Shown here: one piece after another, positions 39,268-50,704 of the stretch | Numbering within the stretch: position 1 is the stretch's first letter | Layout: each line of letters starts with the position of its first letter | Assembly: GCA_007125955.1 (NCBI GenBank) | Contig: SLCF01000002.1 | Location: 1 to 64,000 of the forward strand | Source of the DNA: Bacteroidales bacterium | Lineage (GTDB): Bacteria > Bacteroidota > Bacteroidia > Bacteroidales > PUMT01 | DNA: 64,000 bases | Direction of reading: 5' to 3' | Translations under genes and position numbers: made by a program | Notes under the pieces: model-generated | What the model saw: the letters and a program-made list of their open reading frames with translations, nothing else | Databases searched by the model: none | Told to the model about the DNA's origin: nothing

Positions 39268-42135
39268 ATGAAAGCAAATTACTTACTGCAAATGAGACTG
39301 GTTATAACGGTTTCATTGTTTTTATTTGCAGCTGTGGCTGCTCTGACCGCACAGGAAGAACTGCCTCCTGTAACATGGTATGATGTACCTGACTGGAAGT
39401 ATATCCCGGGCGGGTCTGTAACCGTTTCAAATGACGGAAACTGGTTTGCATACTGGTACAGTCCCAACAACGGTAATTCGGAACTTATACTGCAACACAC
39501 CGTGGAGAAGGAGTCCAGAAAGGTTTATGAAATTGGAGAAACCGGCCGAGCCGGTTCAGGCGCCATTCAGTTCAACGAAACATCCGGATATATTGCCTTC
39601 TTAGTTTATCCAACTGAAGAAGAGAGAAAAAAAGCCTCACGCGACAATCCTCCGCAGAACAAGCTCAAGCTTGTAAAGCTTGATATTATGGAGGAAGAGG
39701 TTTTCGATAATGTGAAGAGTTTCTCTTTTTCAGGGGAGAATCCTGACTGGCTGGCAGTCCACCTTTCAACCCCTCAACCCTCAAGGGATAACGAAGCGGG
39801 AAGCGGAACCGACCTCCTGATTTTCGAACTTGAAACAGGAGATATGCTGAGCTTTGGTAACGTATCATCCTACAGTTTTGATAAAAAAGGCCGCTGGCTC
39901 GCATGGCTTATAGACGCCCATGGAAAATCGGGAAACGGCATCCATTTTCTTAATATGGAATCGGGCAATGTTATCCCTGCTGAAAGCGGAAAAGCGGGCT
40001 ACAGGCATCTTAACTGGACTGATGAGGGTGACGGTCTGGCCGTCCTGAAAGGTGTTGAAGATGAAGAATGGGAGGATATGCTTTACAGTGTTGTAGCATT
40101 CAGTAATTTTGACGGCAGACCTGTTAAGGTGGAATATAATCCTCAAAAGGATGAGAGCTTCCCGGAAAATATGACCATCAGTCCCAACAGGGCTCCTTTA
40201 TGGTCGGAAGATATGAATTCGCTCTTTTTTGGCATTCATGAAGCAACGAAGAAAAAGGAAAAAGTGGAACAGAAGGAGAACGATGAGAATGATAAAGTTC
40301 AAGAAAGTGAAAGAGTTACACTTGGTGAGAGCGAAGAGGAAAAGCCTGAGGTTGTAATCTGGCACTGGCTTGACGAGAGACTGCAGTCGGTGCAACAGAG
40401 AAGGGAGAATATGGACAGGAACTTCAGCTACCTGTCAGTTTACCACATTGATGAAAGCCGTTTTGTTCAGCTTGCCGATGATTATATCCGGAGTGTGAAC
40501 GTCGCCTCGAACGACAGGTTTGCCCTGGGTATTGATAATACCGATTACGAAATGAAAGGAGGGTTAAGCGGCAGGAATCATGCCGATATATACCTGATTG
40601 ATGTGAAAACCGGGGAAAAAGAGCTGCTGCTTGAAAAACACCGCATGCTCGGTAGCCTCAGCATCTCACCCGACGGCAACAGCTTTCTCTTTTACAGGGA
40701 GGGTGACTATTATGTATGGGACTTCATTTCCGGGGACGAGACAAATATTACCAGAAATGTCCCCTCTCATTTTACAAACGACACACACGACAGGAATATC
40801 AAGTACCCGCCAACTCCGTCATGGGGATGGACAAGCGATTCGGAGCATCTGCTCATACGCGACAACTGGGATGTGTGGAAAATCTCTGCAAAAGGAAAAG
40901 ATTTTGTGAACCTTACACTTAATGGTGCGGAAAACAAATGGATATACCAGACGCGTTACCGTCTTGACCCTGACGAAGAAGGAATTGATCTTGATGAACC
41001 TGTTTACATAAGGGTTTTTGACGATGTGACAAAACGTACCGGTGTTGCAATGATTGACAATGGCAAACCAGGTGAAAAAATACTTATGATGGACGATGTT
41101 CAGTTCGGATTCCTGAACAAATTAAAAGACAGGGATATCTATTATTTTACAAAACAAACTGTAACCGATCCGCCTGACTACTATATAACCCGTAACAGTA
41201 ACCTTTCACAGGCCGAAAAAATTACTGAAATATATCCCGGGCAGGAGAATTTTGCCATGTCTCCCGGATCCAGGCTTATATCCTATGTAAGCGAAAGGGG
41301 GGACACTCTGGATGCTGCAATTTTTCTGCCTGCCGGCTATGAAGAGGGTGAAAAGTACCCGACCGTGGTCTATATTTATGAGCGACTGACCCAGGGGCTC
41401 AACAGTTACACCAGACCTGCACTACCGGGCGGGGGATTCAACCGCTCACTCTATACAAGCAACGGGTATGCGGTGCTGATGCCGGACATTGTTTACGAAA
41501 TAAACGACCCGGGTATGTCAGCCGTATGGTGTGTACTTCCTGCAGTTGATGCTGCAGTTGAAACCGGGATTGTTGACCCCGGCAGGATAGGGATACACGG
41601 CCACTCATGGGGAGGTTACCAGACTTCCTTCCTGATAACCCAGACCGATATATTCAGGGCGGCGGTTGCAGGAGCTCCGCTTACCAACATGATAAGCATG
41701 TACAGTCTGATATACTGGAACACAGGCAGCACCAACCAGCCCATTTTTGAAACAAGTCAGGGAAGATTTGAAGGTGGATACTGGGATCACTGGGAGGCAT
41801 ACAAACGCAACTCACCGGTTTACTTTGCCAAAAATGTTGAAACACCACTTCTGCTTATGCATAACGACGAAGATGGTGCCGTGGATTTCACTCAGGGTAT
41901 AGAATATTACAATACCCTGAGAAGACTGCAGAAACCGGTGATAATGCTGCAATATCCGGGTGAGAACCATTCTGTTGCCAAAACCCCCAACAGGATTGAT
42001 TATGCATTCAGGATGATGGAGTTTCTTGACCATTACCTGAAAGACAAAGAGGCTCCTGAATGGGTCAGGAAAGGGGTGCCGTTGCTGGAAATGGAAGATC
42101 ATCTTAAAGAACGTCCGGCAATACTGAACAGGTAA
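39268..42135 (+). CDS. Exported S9-family (prolyl oligopeptidase-like) peptidase
   Basis: 955 aa; signal peptide; GIHGHSWGGYQTSFLITQT (GxSxGG), DEDGAVDFTQG, PGENHSV. Confidence 0.92.
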   Translation: MKANYLLQMRLVITVSLFLFAAVAALTAQEELPPVTWYDVPDWKYIPGGSVTVSNDGNWFAYWYSPNNGNSELILQHTVEKESRKVYEIGETGRAGSGAIQFNETSGYIAFLVYPTEEERKKASRDNPPQNKLKLVKLDIMEEEVFDNVKSFSFSGENPDWLAVHLSTPQPSRDNEAGSGTDLLIFELETGDMLSFGNVSSYSFDKKGRWLAWLIDAHGKSGNGIHFLNMESGNVIPAESGKAGYRHLNWTDEGDGLAVLKGVEDEEWEDMLYSVVAFSNFDGRPVKVEYNPQKDESFPENMTISPNRAPLWSEDMNSLFFGIHEATKKKEKVEQKENDENDKVQESERVTLGESEEEKPEVVIWHWLDERLQSVQQRRENMDRNFSYLSVYHIDESRFVQLADDYIRSVNVASNDRFALGIDNTDYEMKGGLSGRNHADIYLIDVKTGEKELLLEKHRMLGSLSISPDGNSFLFYREGDYYVWDFISGDETNITRNVPSHFTNDTHDRNIKYPPTPSWGWTSDSEHLLIRDNWDVWKISAKGKDFVNLTLNGAENKWIYQTRYRLDPDEEGIDLDEPVYIRVFDDVTKRTGVAMIDNGKPGEKILMMDDVQFGFLNKLKDRDIYYFTKQTVTDPPDYYITRNSNLSQAEKITEIYPGQENFAMSPGSRLISYVSERGDTLDAAIFLPAGYEEGEKYPTVVYIYERLTQGLNSYTRPALPGGGFNRSLYTSNGYAVLMPDIVYEINDPGMSAVWCVLPAVDAAVETGIVDPGRIGIHGHSWGGYQTSFLITQTDIFRAAVAGAPLTNMISMYSLIYWNTGSTNQPIFETSQGRFEGGYWDHWEAYKRNSPVYFAKNVETPLLLMHNDEDGAVDFTQGIEYYNTLRRLQKPVIMLQYPGENHSVAKTPNRIDYAFRMMEFLDHYLKDKEAPEWVRKGVPLLEMEDHLKERPAILNR

Positions 42136-42181
42136 TTTTTTTGATCAGGCAGCTAAAGAGACCTTCAGGTATGGTTTAATA

Positions 42182-42216
42182 ATCAAAGCCCCTCTGCATG
42201 TCAGAGGGGCTTTGAT
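42182..42216. terminator. Bidirectional terminator-like hairpin between S9 peptidase and malic enzyme
   Basis: Perfect 15-bp stem ATCAAAGCCCCTCTG / CAGAGGGGCTTTGAT with a 5-nt loop between convergent genes; no strong T tract on +. Confidence 0.65.
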
Positions 42217-42257
42217 CATATCCATAAACACCGGTCAGACCGGACTGGCAGCAATTA

Positions 42258-43709
42258 TTATGAAACCTCTTTTATCGCCCAGTCAAACGCTTTTTCAACC
42301 ATATCTGAAGGAGGCTGCTTGATAAACCCATCATCTATAAGCTTATGTGTCATATTACGGGAGAGTTCAATATCTGCCTGCGCCTGGTTGTATGCCTCCT
42401 CCCATGTCATGGTCTTGCGTGCCACGCCGTCCTTAATTGCCTGCATGGCAACATCGGCCGCTTCATGAGCAAATACACCATGCTCCTCCATTGTAGGTAT
42501 TATACTTTCGGTTGTCAGACCTCTTTTTTCAGCAAACCGGGCAAGAGATTCGGCAGCTGCAATAGCCATTTCATCGGTTATAGCACTTGCATTGGCAAGC
42601 AATGCGCCTTTCAGTATACCGGGGAACCCGAGAGAATTGTTAACCTGGTTGGCGAAATCACCCCTTCCTGTTGCGGTTATAAAAGCTCCGGCTTCTTTTG
42701 CAAGGTAGGGATATATTTCAGGGACAGGATTGGCACATGCAAAAACTATTGGTTTTTCAGCCATTCTTTTGATCAGTTCTCCGTCAAAGCTTGGCCCTGG
42801 TTTAGAAAGGGCAACCAGTGCATCTGCACCGTTGAGCGCCTCTTCGAGGGTGTCAATATTGTCAGGGTTGGTTGCTGTGCAAACCTCCCACTTCGGATAA
42901 TACCTCGGATCACCCTCAATATCTTTCCTGTTTTTATGGAGGCCGCCCTTTGAGTCTATCATTATTGTCTTTTTGGGATCGAAGCCGGCCTTGAACATTA
43001 TGCGGGCAACTGCGGTATTGGATGCTCCCGCTCCCAGCAGAACAATTTTTGAATCTTCATTCTTCTTGCCTGCCAGCTTTAGTGCATTTATCAGTCCGGC
43101 AAGAGTTACACATGCAGTCCCCTGGGCATCATCATGCCATACAGGTATACTGCACTCCTCCCTCAGCGTGTCAAGAACTTTGTAACAGTTGGGATTTGCA
43201 ATGTCCTCGAGGTTTATCCCTCCGAAACTGTATTGTGCCATCTTCACAAATTCGATCATCTTGTCGGGGTCATTTTTTCCGTTCTTGTCGCGACTGTCAA
43301 TGCATAATGCTATAGCATCAACACCACCGAGATACTTCATAAGAAAAGCTTTCCCCTCCATTACTCCCAGCCCTCCGGGGGGAGTGCAATCACCGTCTCC
43401 GAGCACCCTGGTGGAGTCACTTACTACTGCCACCAGGTTGCCCCTGTTTGACAGTTCGTATGAAAGTTCATTGTTGTCGCGGATCTCTGTGGATATCTTT
43501 GATACACCGGGTGTATACCATACGTTGAACCAGTTGAAGCCTATTACGGGGGCTTTGGGGATTGTTTGCATCTTGCCTTTGTAAAAGTCATGCGAAAGCA
43601 GTGCAAGCTTTTTTAAAAACAAAGTCTTGGCTTTAGCCATTTGTTCCTGTGTGAAATTTTCAGGAAACGATTCATTCAGATTGTCGAGGTTCAGGTTGAT
43701 TTTTGCCAT
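42258..43709 (-). CDS. NAD(P)-dependent malic enzyme
   Basis: 483 aa; VVSDSTRVLGDGDCTPPGGLGVMEGKAFLMKYLGGVDA; HDDAQGTACVTLAGL; KIVLLGAGASNTAVARIM. Confidence 0.93.
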   Translation of the reverse strand: MAKINLNLDNLNESFPENFTQEQMAKAKTLFLKKLALLSHDFYKGKMQTIPKAPVIGFNWFNVWYTPGVSKISTEIRDNNELSYELSNRGNLVAVVSDSTRVLGDGDCTPPGGLGVMEGKAFLMKYLGGVDAIALCIDSRDKNGKNDPDKMIEFVKMAQYSFGGINLEDIANPNCYKVLDTLREECSIPVWHDDAQGTACVTLAGLINALKLAGKKNEDSKIVLLGAGASNTAVARIMFKAGFDPKKTIMIDSKGGLHKNRKDIEGDPRYYPKWEVCTATNPDNIDTLEEALNGADALVALSKPGPSFDGELIKRMAEKPIVFACANPVPEIYPYLAKEAGAFITATGRGDFANQVNNSLGFPGILKGALLANASAITDEMAIAAAESLARFAEKRGLTTESIIPTMEEHGVFAHEAADVAMQAIKDGVARKTMTWEEAYNQAQADIELSRNMTHKLIDDGFIKQPPSDMVEKAFDWAIKEVS

Positions 43710-43861
43710 GGTTAAGGAAAATTAATGTTAATGAGAATTGATTAAATATGTAATAAATTTATATAATTAAATCTCTCTCCTAAAACCTCATCTGCGGAAT
43801 ATGCATACTAAACTACAGCTATGGTTCCTTCAGGATGCTGTCCAACTTTTTCCACTCTCTA

Positions 43862-43961
43862 TAACCGTTCTGCAGTTCAGAAATGCAGACCGGCTCATTT
43901 TACCTTATAAATATAGTAAAAGTAGTTCAATTTTTTTGAACTGCAGAAAAAATATCGGTTA
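43862..43961. repeat. Interrupted inverted repeat flanking an AT-rich promoter-like segment upstream of the malic enzyme gene
   Basis: TAACCGTTCTGCAGTTCA (43862-43879) versus TGAACTGCAGAA (43937-43948) + 7 nt + CGGTTA (43956-43961); nested hairpin AGTTCAA-TTTTT-TTGAACT (43924-43942). Confidence 0.75.
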
Positions 43962-44064
43962 CAACAATAATATGTTATACAACAATGCATCCCAAAATAG
44001 CAACATATATAGGGAATAAATCATTCTCCCTGCGGCAGAAATTTTTAATACTTAAGAAACCTGC

Positions 44065-45126
44065 TTACTGCTGTATCTCTTCATCTCCATTGCCGGGGTG
44101 GAGACTGTCACTGGTAAGCTCCTGGTGCATTTTGCGGTTTTTGTAAATGTCGCATGCCAGGTATACAGCCTGGCGGAAAGAAGCGGGACACGCTTCATTT
44201 TTCCCGGCAATCTCATAGGCAGTTCCATGTGCCGGAGAAGTCCGCACTACGGGCAGACCGGCTGTATAATTCACCCCTGTTTCAAATACAAGCGACTTAA
44301 ATGGTGCAAGACCCTGGTCGTGGTACATGGCAAGTATTGCATCGAACTTCGTAAAATTTTCAGATCCGAAAAATCCGTCAGCAGGATAGGGTCCGAGCGC
44401 CATTATTCCTTCATCACGTGCCTGGTTTATTGCAGGGATTATCTTTTCAATTTCCTCACTGCCTATCAGTCCGCTGTCACCTGCATGTGGATTAAGTCCG
44501 AGTACCGCAATAAGCGGCTTCCGTGTGGCAAAATCCTGTATAAGTGACTGGTTGAGGATGCGGAGCTTGTCCAGTATCTTGTTCTTGTTTATAAATCCGG
44601 GCACCTCGGAAAGTGCAATATGGTCAGATACCACCCCCACTTTCAATAATTCGCTTACCATTATCATCAACACCTCTTCGGTGTTAAACATTGAAGCCAG
44701 ATATTCGGTATGCCCCTTGAAATTGAATTTATCCGACTGTATATTATGCTTGTTTATCGGGGCGGTGACTATTACATCAATAAGTCCTTCTTTTGCATCA
44801 CTCACAGCCATCTTGAGGGCTTCAAGGGATGCTTCACCAGCCATTGGAGTTGATTTGCCGAGTTCAACACGAACAGAATCATCAAGGCAATCGACTATAT
44901 TTGCCCGTTTCTGGTTGGCTTCTGCTGCCGACTTTACAAGGTTAAAGCTGAAGTTGCTTACATTGAGGGCTTTGCGATGATATGCGGCCACTTTGGGAGA
45001 ACCGTAAACAACCGGTGTACACAATTCAAGAATCCGGTTGTCCATAAGTGTTTTGATAATGACCTCGTAGCTGATACTGTTAATATCACCGTGAGTTATA
45101 CCTGCTTTTATTTTCTGGCTTTCCAT
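44065..45126 (-). CDS. pdxA: 4-hydroxythreonine-4-phosphate dehydrogenase
   Basis: KAGITHGDINSISYEV; TAPINKHNIQ; GHTEYLA; MYHDQGLAPFK; RTSPAHGTAYEIAGK. Confidence 0.95.
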   Translation of the reverse strand: MESQKIKAGITHGDINSISYEVIIKTLMDNRILELCTPVVYGSPKVAAYHRKALNVSNFSFNLVKSAAEANQKRANIVDCLDDSVRVELGKSTPMAGEASLEALKMAVSDAKEGLIDVIVTAPINKHNIQSDKFNFKGHTEYLASMFNTEEVLMIMVSELLKVGVVSDHIALSEVPGFINKNKILDKLRILNQSLIQDFATRKPLIAVLGLNPHAGDSGLIGSEEIEKIIPAINQARDEGIMALGPYPADGFFGSENFTKFDAILAMYHDQGLAPFKSLVFETGVNYTAGLPVVRTSPAHGTAYEIAGKNEACPASFRQAVYLACDIYKNRKMHQELTSDSLHPGNGDEEIQQ

Positions 45127-45196
45127 ATACTCTTATCTCTTAATGATTGATCATTCCATAAATGTCTGACAAGATAAATAGACTTGCCGGGCTGAA

Positions 45197-46642
45197 CTAT
45201 AATAACTGTTTTATATGCTTAAGAAAATCGTAAATAAGCCGTACTCCCACACCGCTTCCGCCTTTTACACGGTAACCCTCTTTTTTATGCAAAAAGGCGG
45301 GCCCGGCAATATCAAGATGGATCCAGGGATATGATATGAAATGTTCCAGGAATTTTCCGGCTGTTATAGTTCCTGCAGTCCTGCCGCCAATATTTTTCAG
45401 TTCGGCTACATCCGATTTAAGTGACTCTTTGTAATCATCCCAAAGTGGAAACTCTACTACCCTTTCATGCACATTCATACCGCTTTCCGTTATCTCCTGC
45501 AGGATTTTATCATCTGTCTTTCTCATAAGTGCAATTGCTTTTGTTCCCAAAGCTGCCTGGGCGGAACCGGTTAAAGTGGCCAGATCTATCACAAGTGAAG
45601 GCTCATACCTGGCTGCATATGACAGCGCGTCAGCAAGCAGCATTCTGCCCTCAGCATCGGTATTGAGAACCTCTACCGTTGTTTCGTCATACATTTTAAC
45701 AACATCGCCCGGCACAATGGCATTTCCATCCGGCCTGTTGTCTGTTGCCGGAATAAGTCCGATAATATGGACCGGCAGCCTGTTCTTTGAAACAGCATAC
45801 ATTATACCTGCAACAGAGGCCGCACCTGCCATGTCAGATTTCATGTAATCCATGCTATTGTAGGTAGGCTTCAAACTTATTCCACCGGTATCGTAAACCA
45901 CCCCCTTACCAACCAGCACAACCGGTTTGTTATTGACCGCCTTTTCCGGTTTCCATTCCAGCACTGAAAAAGTCGGAGGGTCTACACTTCCCCTGTTAAC
46001 TGACAATATGCCTCCCATTCCCAACTCTTCCAGTTTAGCTTTATCAAACACCTCAACACTGAAACCGGCTTCTTCGCCAAGCTTCTCAATTTCCGCGGCA
46101 AAGCGAACGGCTGTGAGATATGAAAGCGGCTCGTTTACAAGGTCTCTTGCAGTAAAAACAGCTTTGCACAAAACACCAAGCTCCAGCAGGTCTTCTTCAG
46201 TAACATATGTACTTTTTACCAGAATTTTTGCCGGGTACCCCCCCTTTCTGTCCCCTTCCTTCATATATTTATCAAAACGGTAACCGGCAAGCAATAATCC
46301 TTCAGTAAAAGCAAGCACAGGTTCGGGATCATTCAAAAGATCGGTAACAACCATTTCTGTAATTTTGTTCTCCCGAAGTGCTGATATCAGGCGGGATGCT
46401 TCGTTGCGAAGATTTTCCCAATTATTGCTGTTCTCTTCCGAAGGGTCAGATACAACAATAAAACTCCATCTTGAATATGAATTGACTGTAACACTTTTTG
46501 ATCCGTCAGCTATCTTAGATTTGACATATTCAAGTTCCATCTTGCTGAAAGCATCCTCAGGAAGGATTGTATCCTTTGAAACTATATAAGCGGCAGTAAA
46601 ACCTGCCGGAAATTCATTTGTTTTTTGAAGTAATGGTAGCAT
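45197..46642 (-). CDS. M17 leucyl aminopeptidase family protein
   Basis: VGKGVVYDTGGISLKPT; KSDMAGAASV; VLNTDAEGRMLLADAL. Confidence 0.94.
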   Translation of the reverse strand: MLPLLQKTNEFPAGFTAAYIVSKDTILPEDAFSKMELEYVKSKIADGSKSVTVNSYSRWSFIVVSDPSEENSNNWENLRNEASRLISALRENKITEMVVTDLLNDPEPVLAFTEGLLLAGYRFDKYMKEGDRKGGYPAKILVKSTYVTEEDLLELGVLCKAVFTARDLVNEPLSYLTAVRFAAEIEKLGEEAGFSVEVFDKAKLEELGMGGILSVNRGSVDPPTFSVLEWKPEKAVNNKPVVLVGKGVVYDTGGISLKPTYNSMDYMKSDMAGAASVAGIMYAVSKNRLPVHIIGLIPATDNRPDGNAIVPGDVVKMYDETTVEVLNTDAEGRMLLADALSYAARYEPSLVIDLATLTGSAQAALGTKAIALMRKTDDKILQEITESGMNVHERVVEFPLWDDYKESLKSDVAELKNIGGRTAGTITAGKFLEHFISYPWIHLDIAGPAFLHKKEGYRVKGGSGVGVRLIYDFLKHIKQLL

Positions 46643-46767
46643 CTGGTTAATAGTTTACCGGGTAAATGTATAAAAAATTGAAACCGATCCGCTCCCGCCG
46701 GTAATATGAAGATGACAGGATCATTAAAGTTTCTTCCTTTACGCATGCAAATTAAAGATAAAAGATT

Positions 46768-46850
46768 AAAATAAAAAAGTGCATTTCAAGCCGTACTTTC
46801 ACGGAGCTGGAAGGTTCCGGTCAGCAGTACAGGCTTTCAATACACTTTTT
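46768..46850 (-). terminator. Rho-independent terminator downstream of groEL
   Basis: Complement: GTGTATTGAAAGCCTGTACT (46845-46826) pairs imperfectly with AGTACGGCTTGAAATGCAC (46797-46779), followed by TTTTTTATTTTAA. Confidence 0.75.
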
Positions 46851-46869
46851 CAGATGAGTTGTCAGAAAC

Positions 46870-48543
<1,674 letters not shown>

Positions 48544-48551
48544 TTAACTGT

Positions 48552-48836
48552 TTATTTTTCATCTATCAGCAAAATATCATCTTCACGCATTATGAGATAA
48601 TCCTTTTCGCCAATCTTCACTTCCGTCCCGGCATATTTGCCATAAAGTACAATATCTCCCGCCTTTACGGTCATTGGCTCATCTTTCTTGCCTTCTCCAA
48701 CCGCCACCACAGTACCTTTCTGTGGCTTTTCCTGGGCAGATTCGGGTATATATATACCTCCGGTTGTTTTTACTTCGGCATCATGAGGTTCGATTAGAAC
48801 CCTGTCTTTTAATGGTTTCTGTTTTATAGCAGCCAT
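48552..48836 (-). CDS. groES: 10 kDa co-chaperonin GroES
   Basis: [43 protein letters not shown]. Confidence 0.98.
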   Translation of the reverse strand: MAAIKQKPLKDRVLIEPHDAEVKTTGGIYIPESAQEKPQKGTVVAVGEGKKDEPMTVKAGDIVLYGKYAGTEVKIGEKDYLIMREDDILLIDEK

Positions 48837-48954
48837 TTGATCTTTTAATTTTTTTGGTTAGACATATAATAGAATTCTGAAATTTCACTCTTTTGCTTCA
48901 TAATTTATGCCAAAAGGCAAAAAAGAGCATAATCTCCGGTTTTACTGCATATAT

Positions 48955-48972
48955 CGTCAGTTGTAACTGACG
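48955..48972. promoter_or_regulatory. 18-bp palindrome upstream of groES
   Basis: CGTCAGTT-GT-AACTGACG (8-2-8 perfect), followed by GGTCA-GGTAAA-TGACC; ~119 nt upstream of the groES ATG. Confidence 0.5.
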
Positions 48973-49047
48973 TAATTGCGGTCAGGTAAATGACCGGGAA
49001 AGTAATACATTGAAGATGTTTCGATTATATCAATATTGCAAAAAGAA

Positions 49048-49079
49048 AAAGTGTCAGAATGATGACATACTGACACTTT
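49048..49079 (-). terminator. Rho-independent terminator downstream of secG
   Basis: Complement stem AAAGTGTCAG / CTGACACTTT followed by TTCTTTTTG, immediately 3' of secG on the minus strand. Confidence 0.8.
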
Positions 49080-49121
49080 ATTATTTAATTTAATTCAAAA
49101 TTCTCCTTTTGACTGCCCGGA

Positions 49122-49526
49122 TCAGTCATTTTCAGGCTCCTCAGCTTCCGGTGGCAAAAGATCTTCCGGATCAACTACCTGGATATCCTCATCCAAAGGA
49201 ACCTCTCCGGGCTCCTGAACTGGGAATGTAGGCAATCCCTGAGAAGGATCAACCCTGCGATCCATCTCCTGCTCAATTATTGAGCGTTCAACTTCTGCAT
49301 CACCACGCGGAATAGCAGCAGATGCCAGCAGACTCAAAACCATAAGACTTGCGGCAAGCGTCCATGTGGTCTTTTCGAGGAAGTCAGCTGTCTTTCTTAC
49401 TCCCATCATCTGGTTGGAAGAAGAAAAATTGGCTGCCAGCCCTCCTCCCTTTGAATTCTGAACCAGAACTATCAGAACCAGCAGAATCGCAACAATGAAT
49501 ATCATAACTGAAATAAATACAAACAT
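49122..49526 (-). CDS. secG: Preprotein translocase subunit SecG
   Basis: LIVLVQNSKGGGLAANFSSSNQMMGVRKTADFLEKTTW; two TM helices, acidic C-tail. Confidence 0.93.
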   Translation of the reverse strand: MFVFISVMIFIVAILLVLIVLVQNSKGGGLAANFSSSNQMMGVRKTADFLEKTTWTLAASLMVLSLLASAAIPRGDAEVERSIIEQEMDRRVDPSQGLPTFPVQEPGEVPLDEDIQVVDPEDLLPPEAEEPEND

Positions 49527-49541
49527 AGCCGTTACTCTTTC

Positions 49542-50696
49542 TTAATGTGATTGATTAATAATACGTTTTATCTCTTCAATTTGTTTTGCAAAGTAACTAT
49601 ATTTTTCCGGATATTTCAAACTTAATTTCTCATATGCATATACAGCCTTTTGATAATGCTTTTGCTGAATATATATCCTGGCAAGGGTTTCTGTAAAAAG
49701 TTCCTCGCTTTCCCTGGCACTGCCCCCGGAAATATCCACTTCCTGACCGGGATCTTCCGGTATTTCACGGGGTTCGATACGGGGTTTATTTTCCAGAAAA
49801 CGGTCAATCAGATCATCTTCATTTCCGGAATCCGCTTCATCATCACTTCCGGATCGTTCTTTTCCTTTACCAAAACCCTTATTCTCCCAGAGGGTTTCTG
49901 GAGGCTTCAGCAATTCAAGCCATTTAAAGAAGGGATAAGTTCCGTCTGAAAGAGAATCCTCTTCAGCGGTTCCATCTTCATTTCCCCATTCAGCAAGCAA
50001 ACCGGAATCAAACTCCAGCAGATCGTCAGTTTCTTTCCCTTTTGAAACTTCACCTTCATCTTCGGAAGTCGGTTCATCCTCCTGAACGGCGCTTTCAGCG
50101 AAAGCTTCCGCTTTTTCTTCCCCGTCATCGCTTTTTATCAACTGACCCTCTTCCTCAACATGCAAATCCTCATTATCCGCAAACCCGGCTCCCTCCTTTT
50201 TTCTTTTGTACTCCTGTATTTCCCGGAGTATCCTGTCAGCAAGCGATTCCTCCCCGGATGTGCCGCCTGCCGGTTTATCCTCTTCCGGTACGGCAGTTGA
50301 CCCTTCATCCGCGGCCATTTCCTCTTCCCGGTTCTCATCTGATCCTGATGACTTAACAGTTTCTTCCGAAGTATCATCTTCAGTAAAATTTTCAACCGGA
50401 CTTGCTACTTCTCCTCTCTCTTTCTCTTTTTCAGAAACAGTGCTTTTATCACTGAATAAATAATCGTGGACAAGCTTGAACATCCTGTCTCTGTCACCTG
50501 CATAGGCTGCCGAAAGATTCAGCTGTCCTGCGAAATGGATATCGTCAGTGTTTTTCAGGTTTTTCACCATAAGTAAATGGGCGGTGTGAAAATAGGGATA
50601 GCGTTGCAAAACACCCCTTATCCCTTCAAGGCTTGTTTTGTCAAGTAATTGAGGATTGTACAGATAATTGATAAACTCTTCCCTGTTCATGTGCAC
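49542..50696 (-). CDS. Protein with low-complexity acidic linker and C-terminal TPR-like segment
   Basis: 384 aa; long D/E/S-rich central stretch; C-terminal LARIYIQQKHYQKAVYAYEKLSLKYPEKYSYFAKQIEEI TPR-like. Confidence 0.7.
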   Translation of the reverse strand: MHMNREEFINYLYNPQLLDKTSLEGIRGVLQRYPYFHTAHLLMVKNLKNTDDIHFAGQLNLSAAYAGDRDRMFKLVHDYLFSDKSTVSEKEKERGEVASPVENFTEDDTSEETVKSSGSDENREEEMAADEGSTAVPEEDKPAGGTSGEESLADRILREIQEYKRKKEGAGFADNEDLHVEEEGQLIKSDDGEEKAEAFAESAVQEDEPTSEDEGEVSKGKETDDLLEFDSGLLAEWGNEDGTAEEDSLSDGTYPFFKWLELLKPPETLWENKGFGKGKERSGSDDEADSGNEDDLIDRFLENKPRIEPREIPEDPGQEVDISGGSARESEELFTETLARIYIQQKHYQKAVYAYEKLSLKYPEKYSYFAKQIEEIKRIINQSH

Positions 50697-50704
50697 GGTG
50701 ATTG

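Noticed and set aside
42345-42953. 202-aa + strand ORF opposite malic enzyme
   Set aside because: Antisense shadow ORF, Cys/Phe-rich translation typical of reverse frame.
43801-44019. 72-aa + strand ORF in the malic enzyme/pdxA intergenic region
   Set aside because: Spans the inverted-repeat region, no coding character; the interval is better explained as regulatory DNA.
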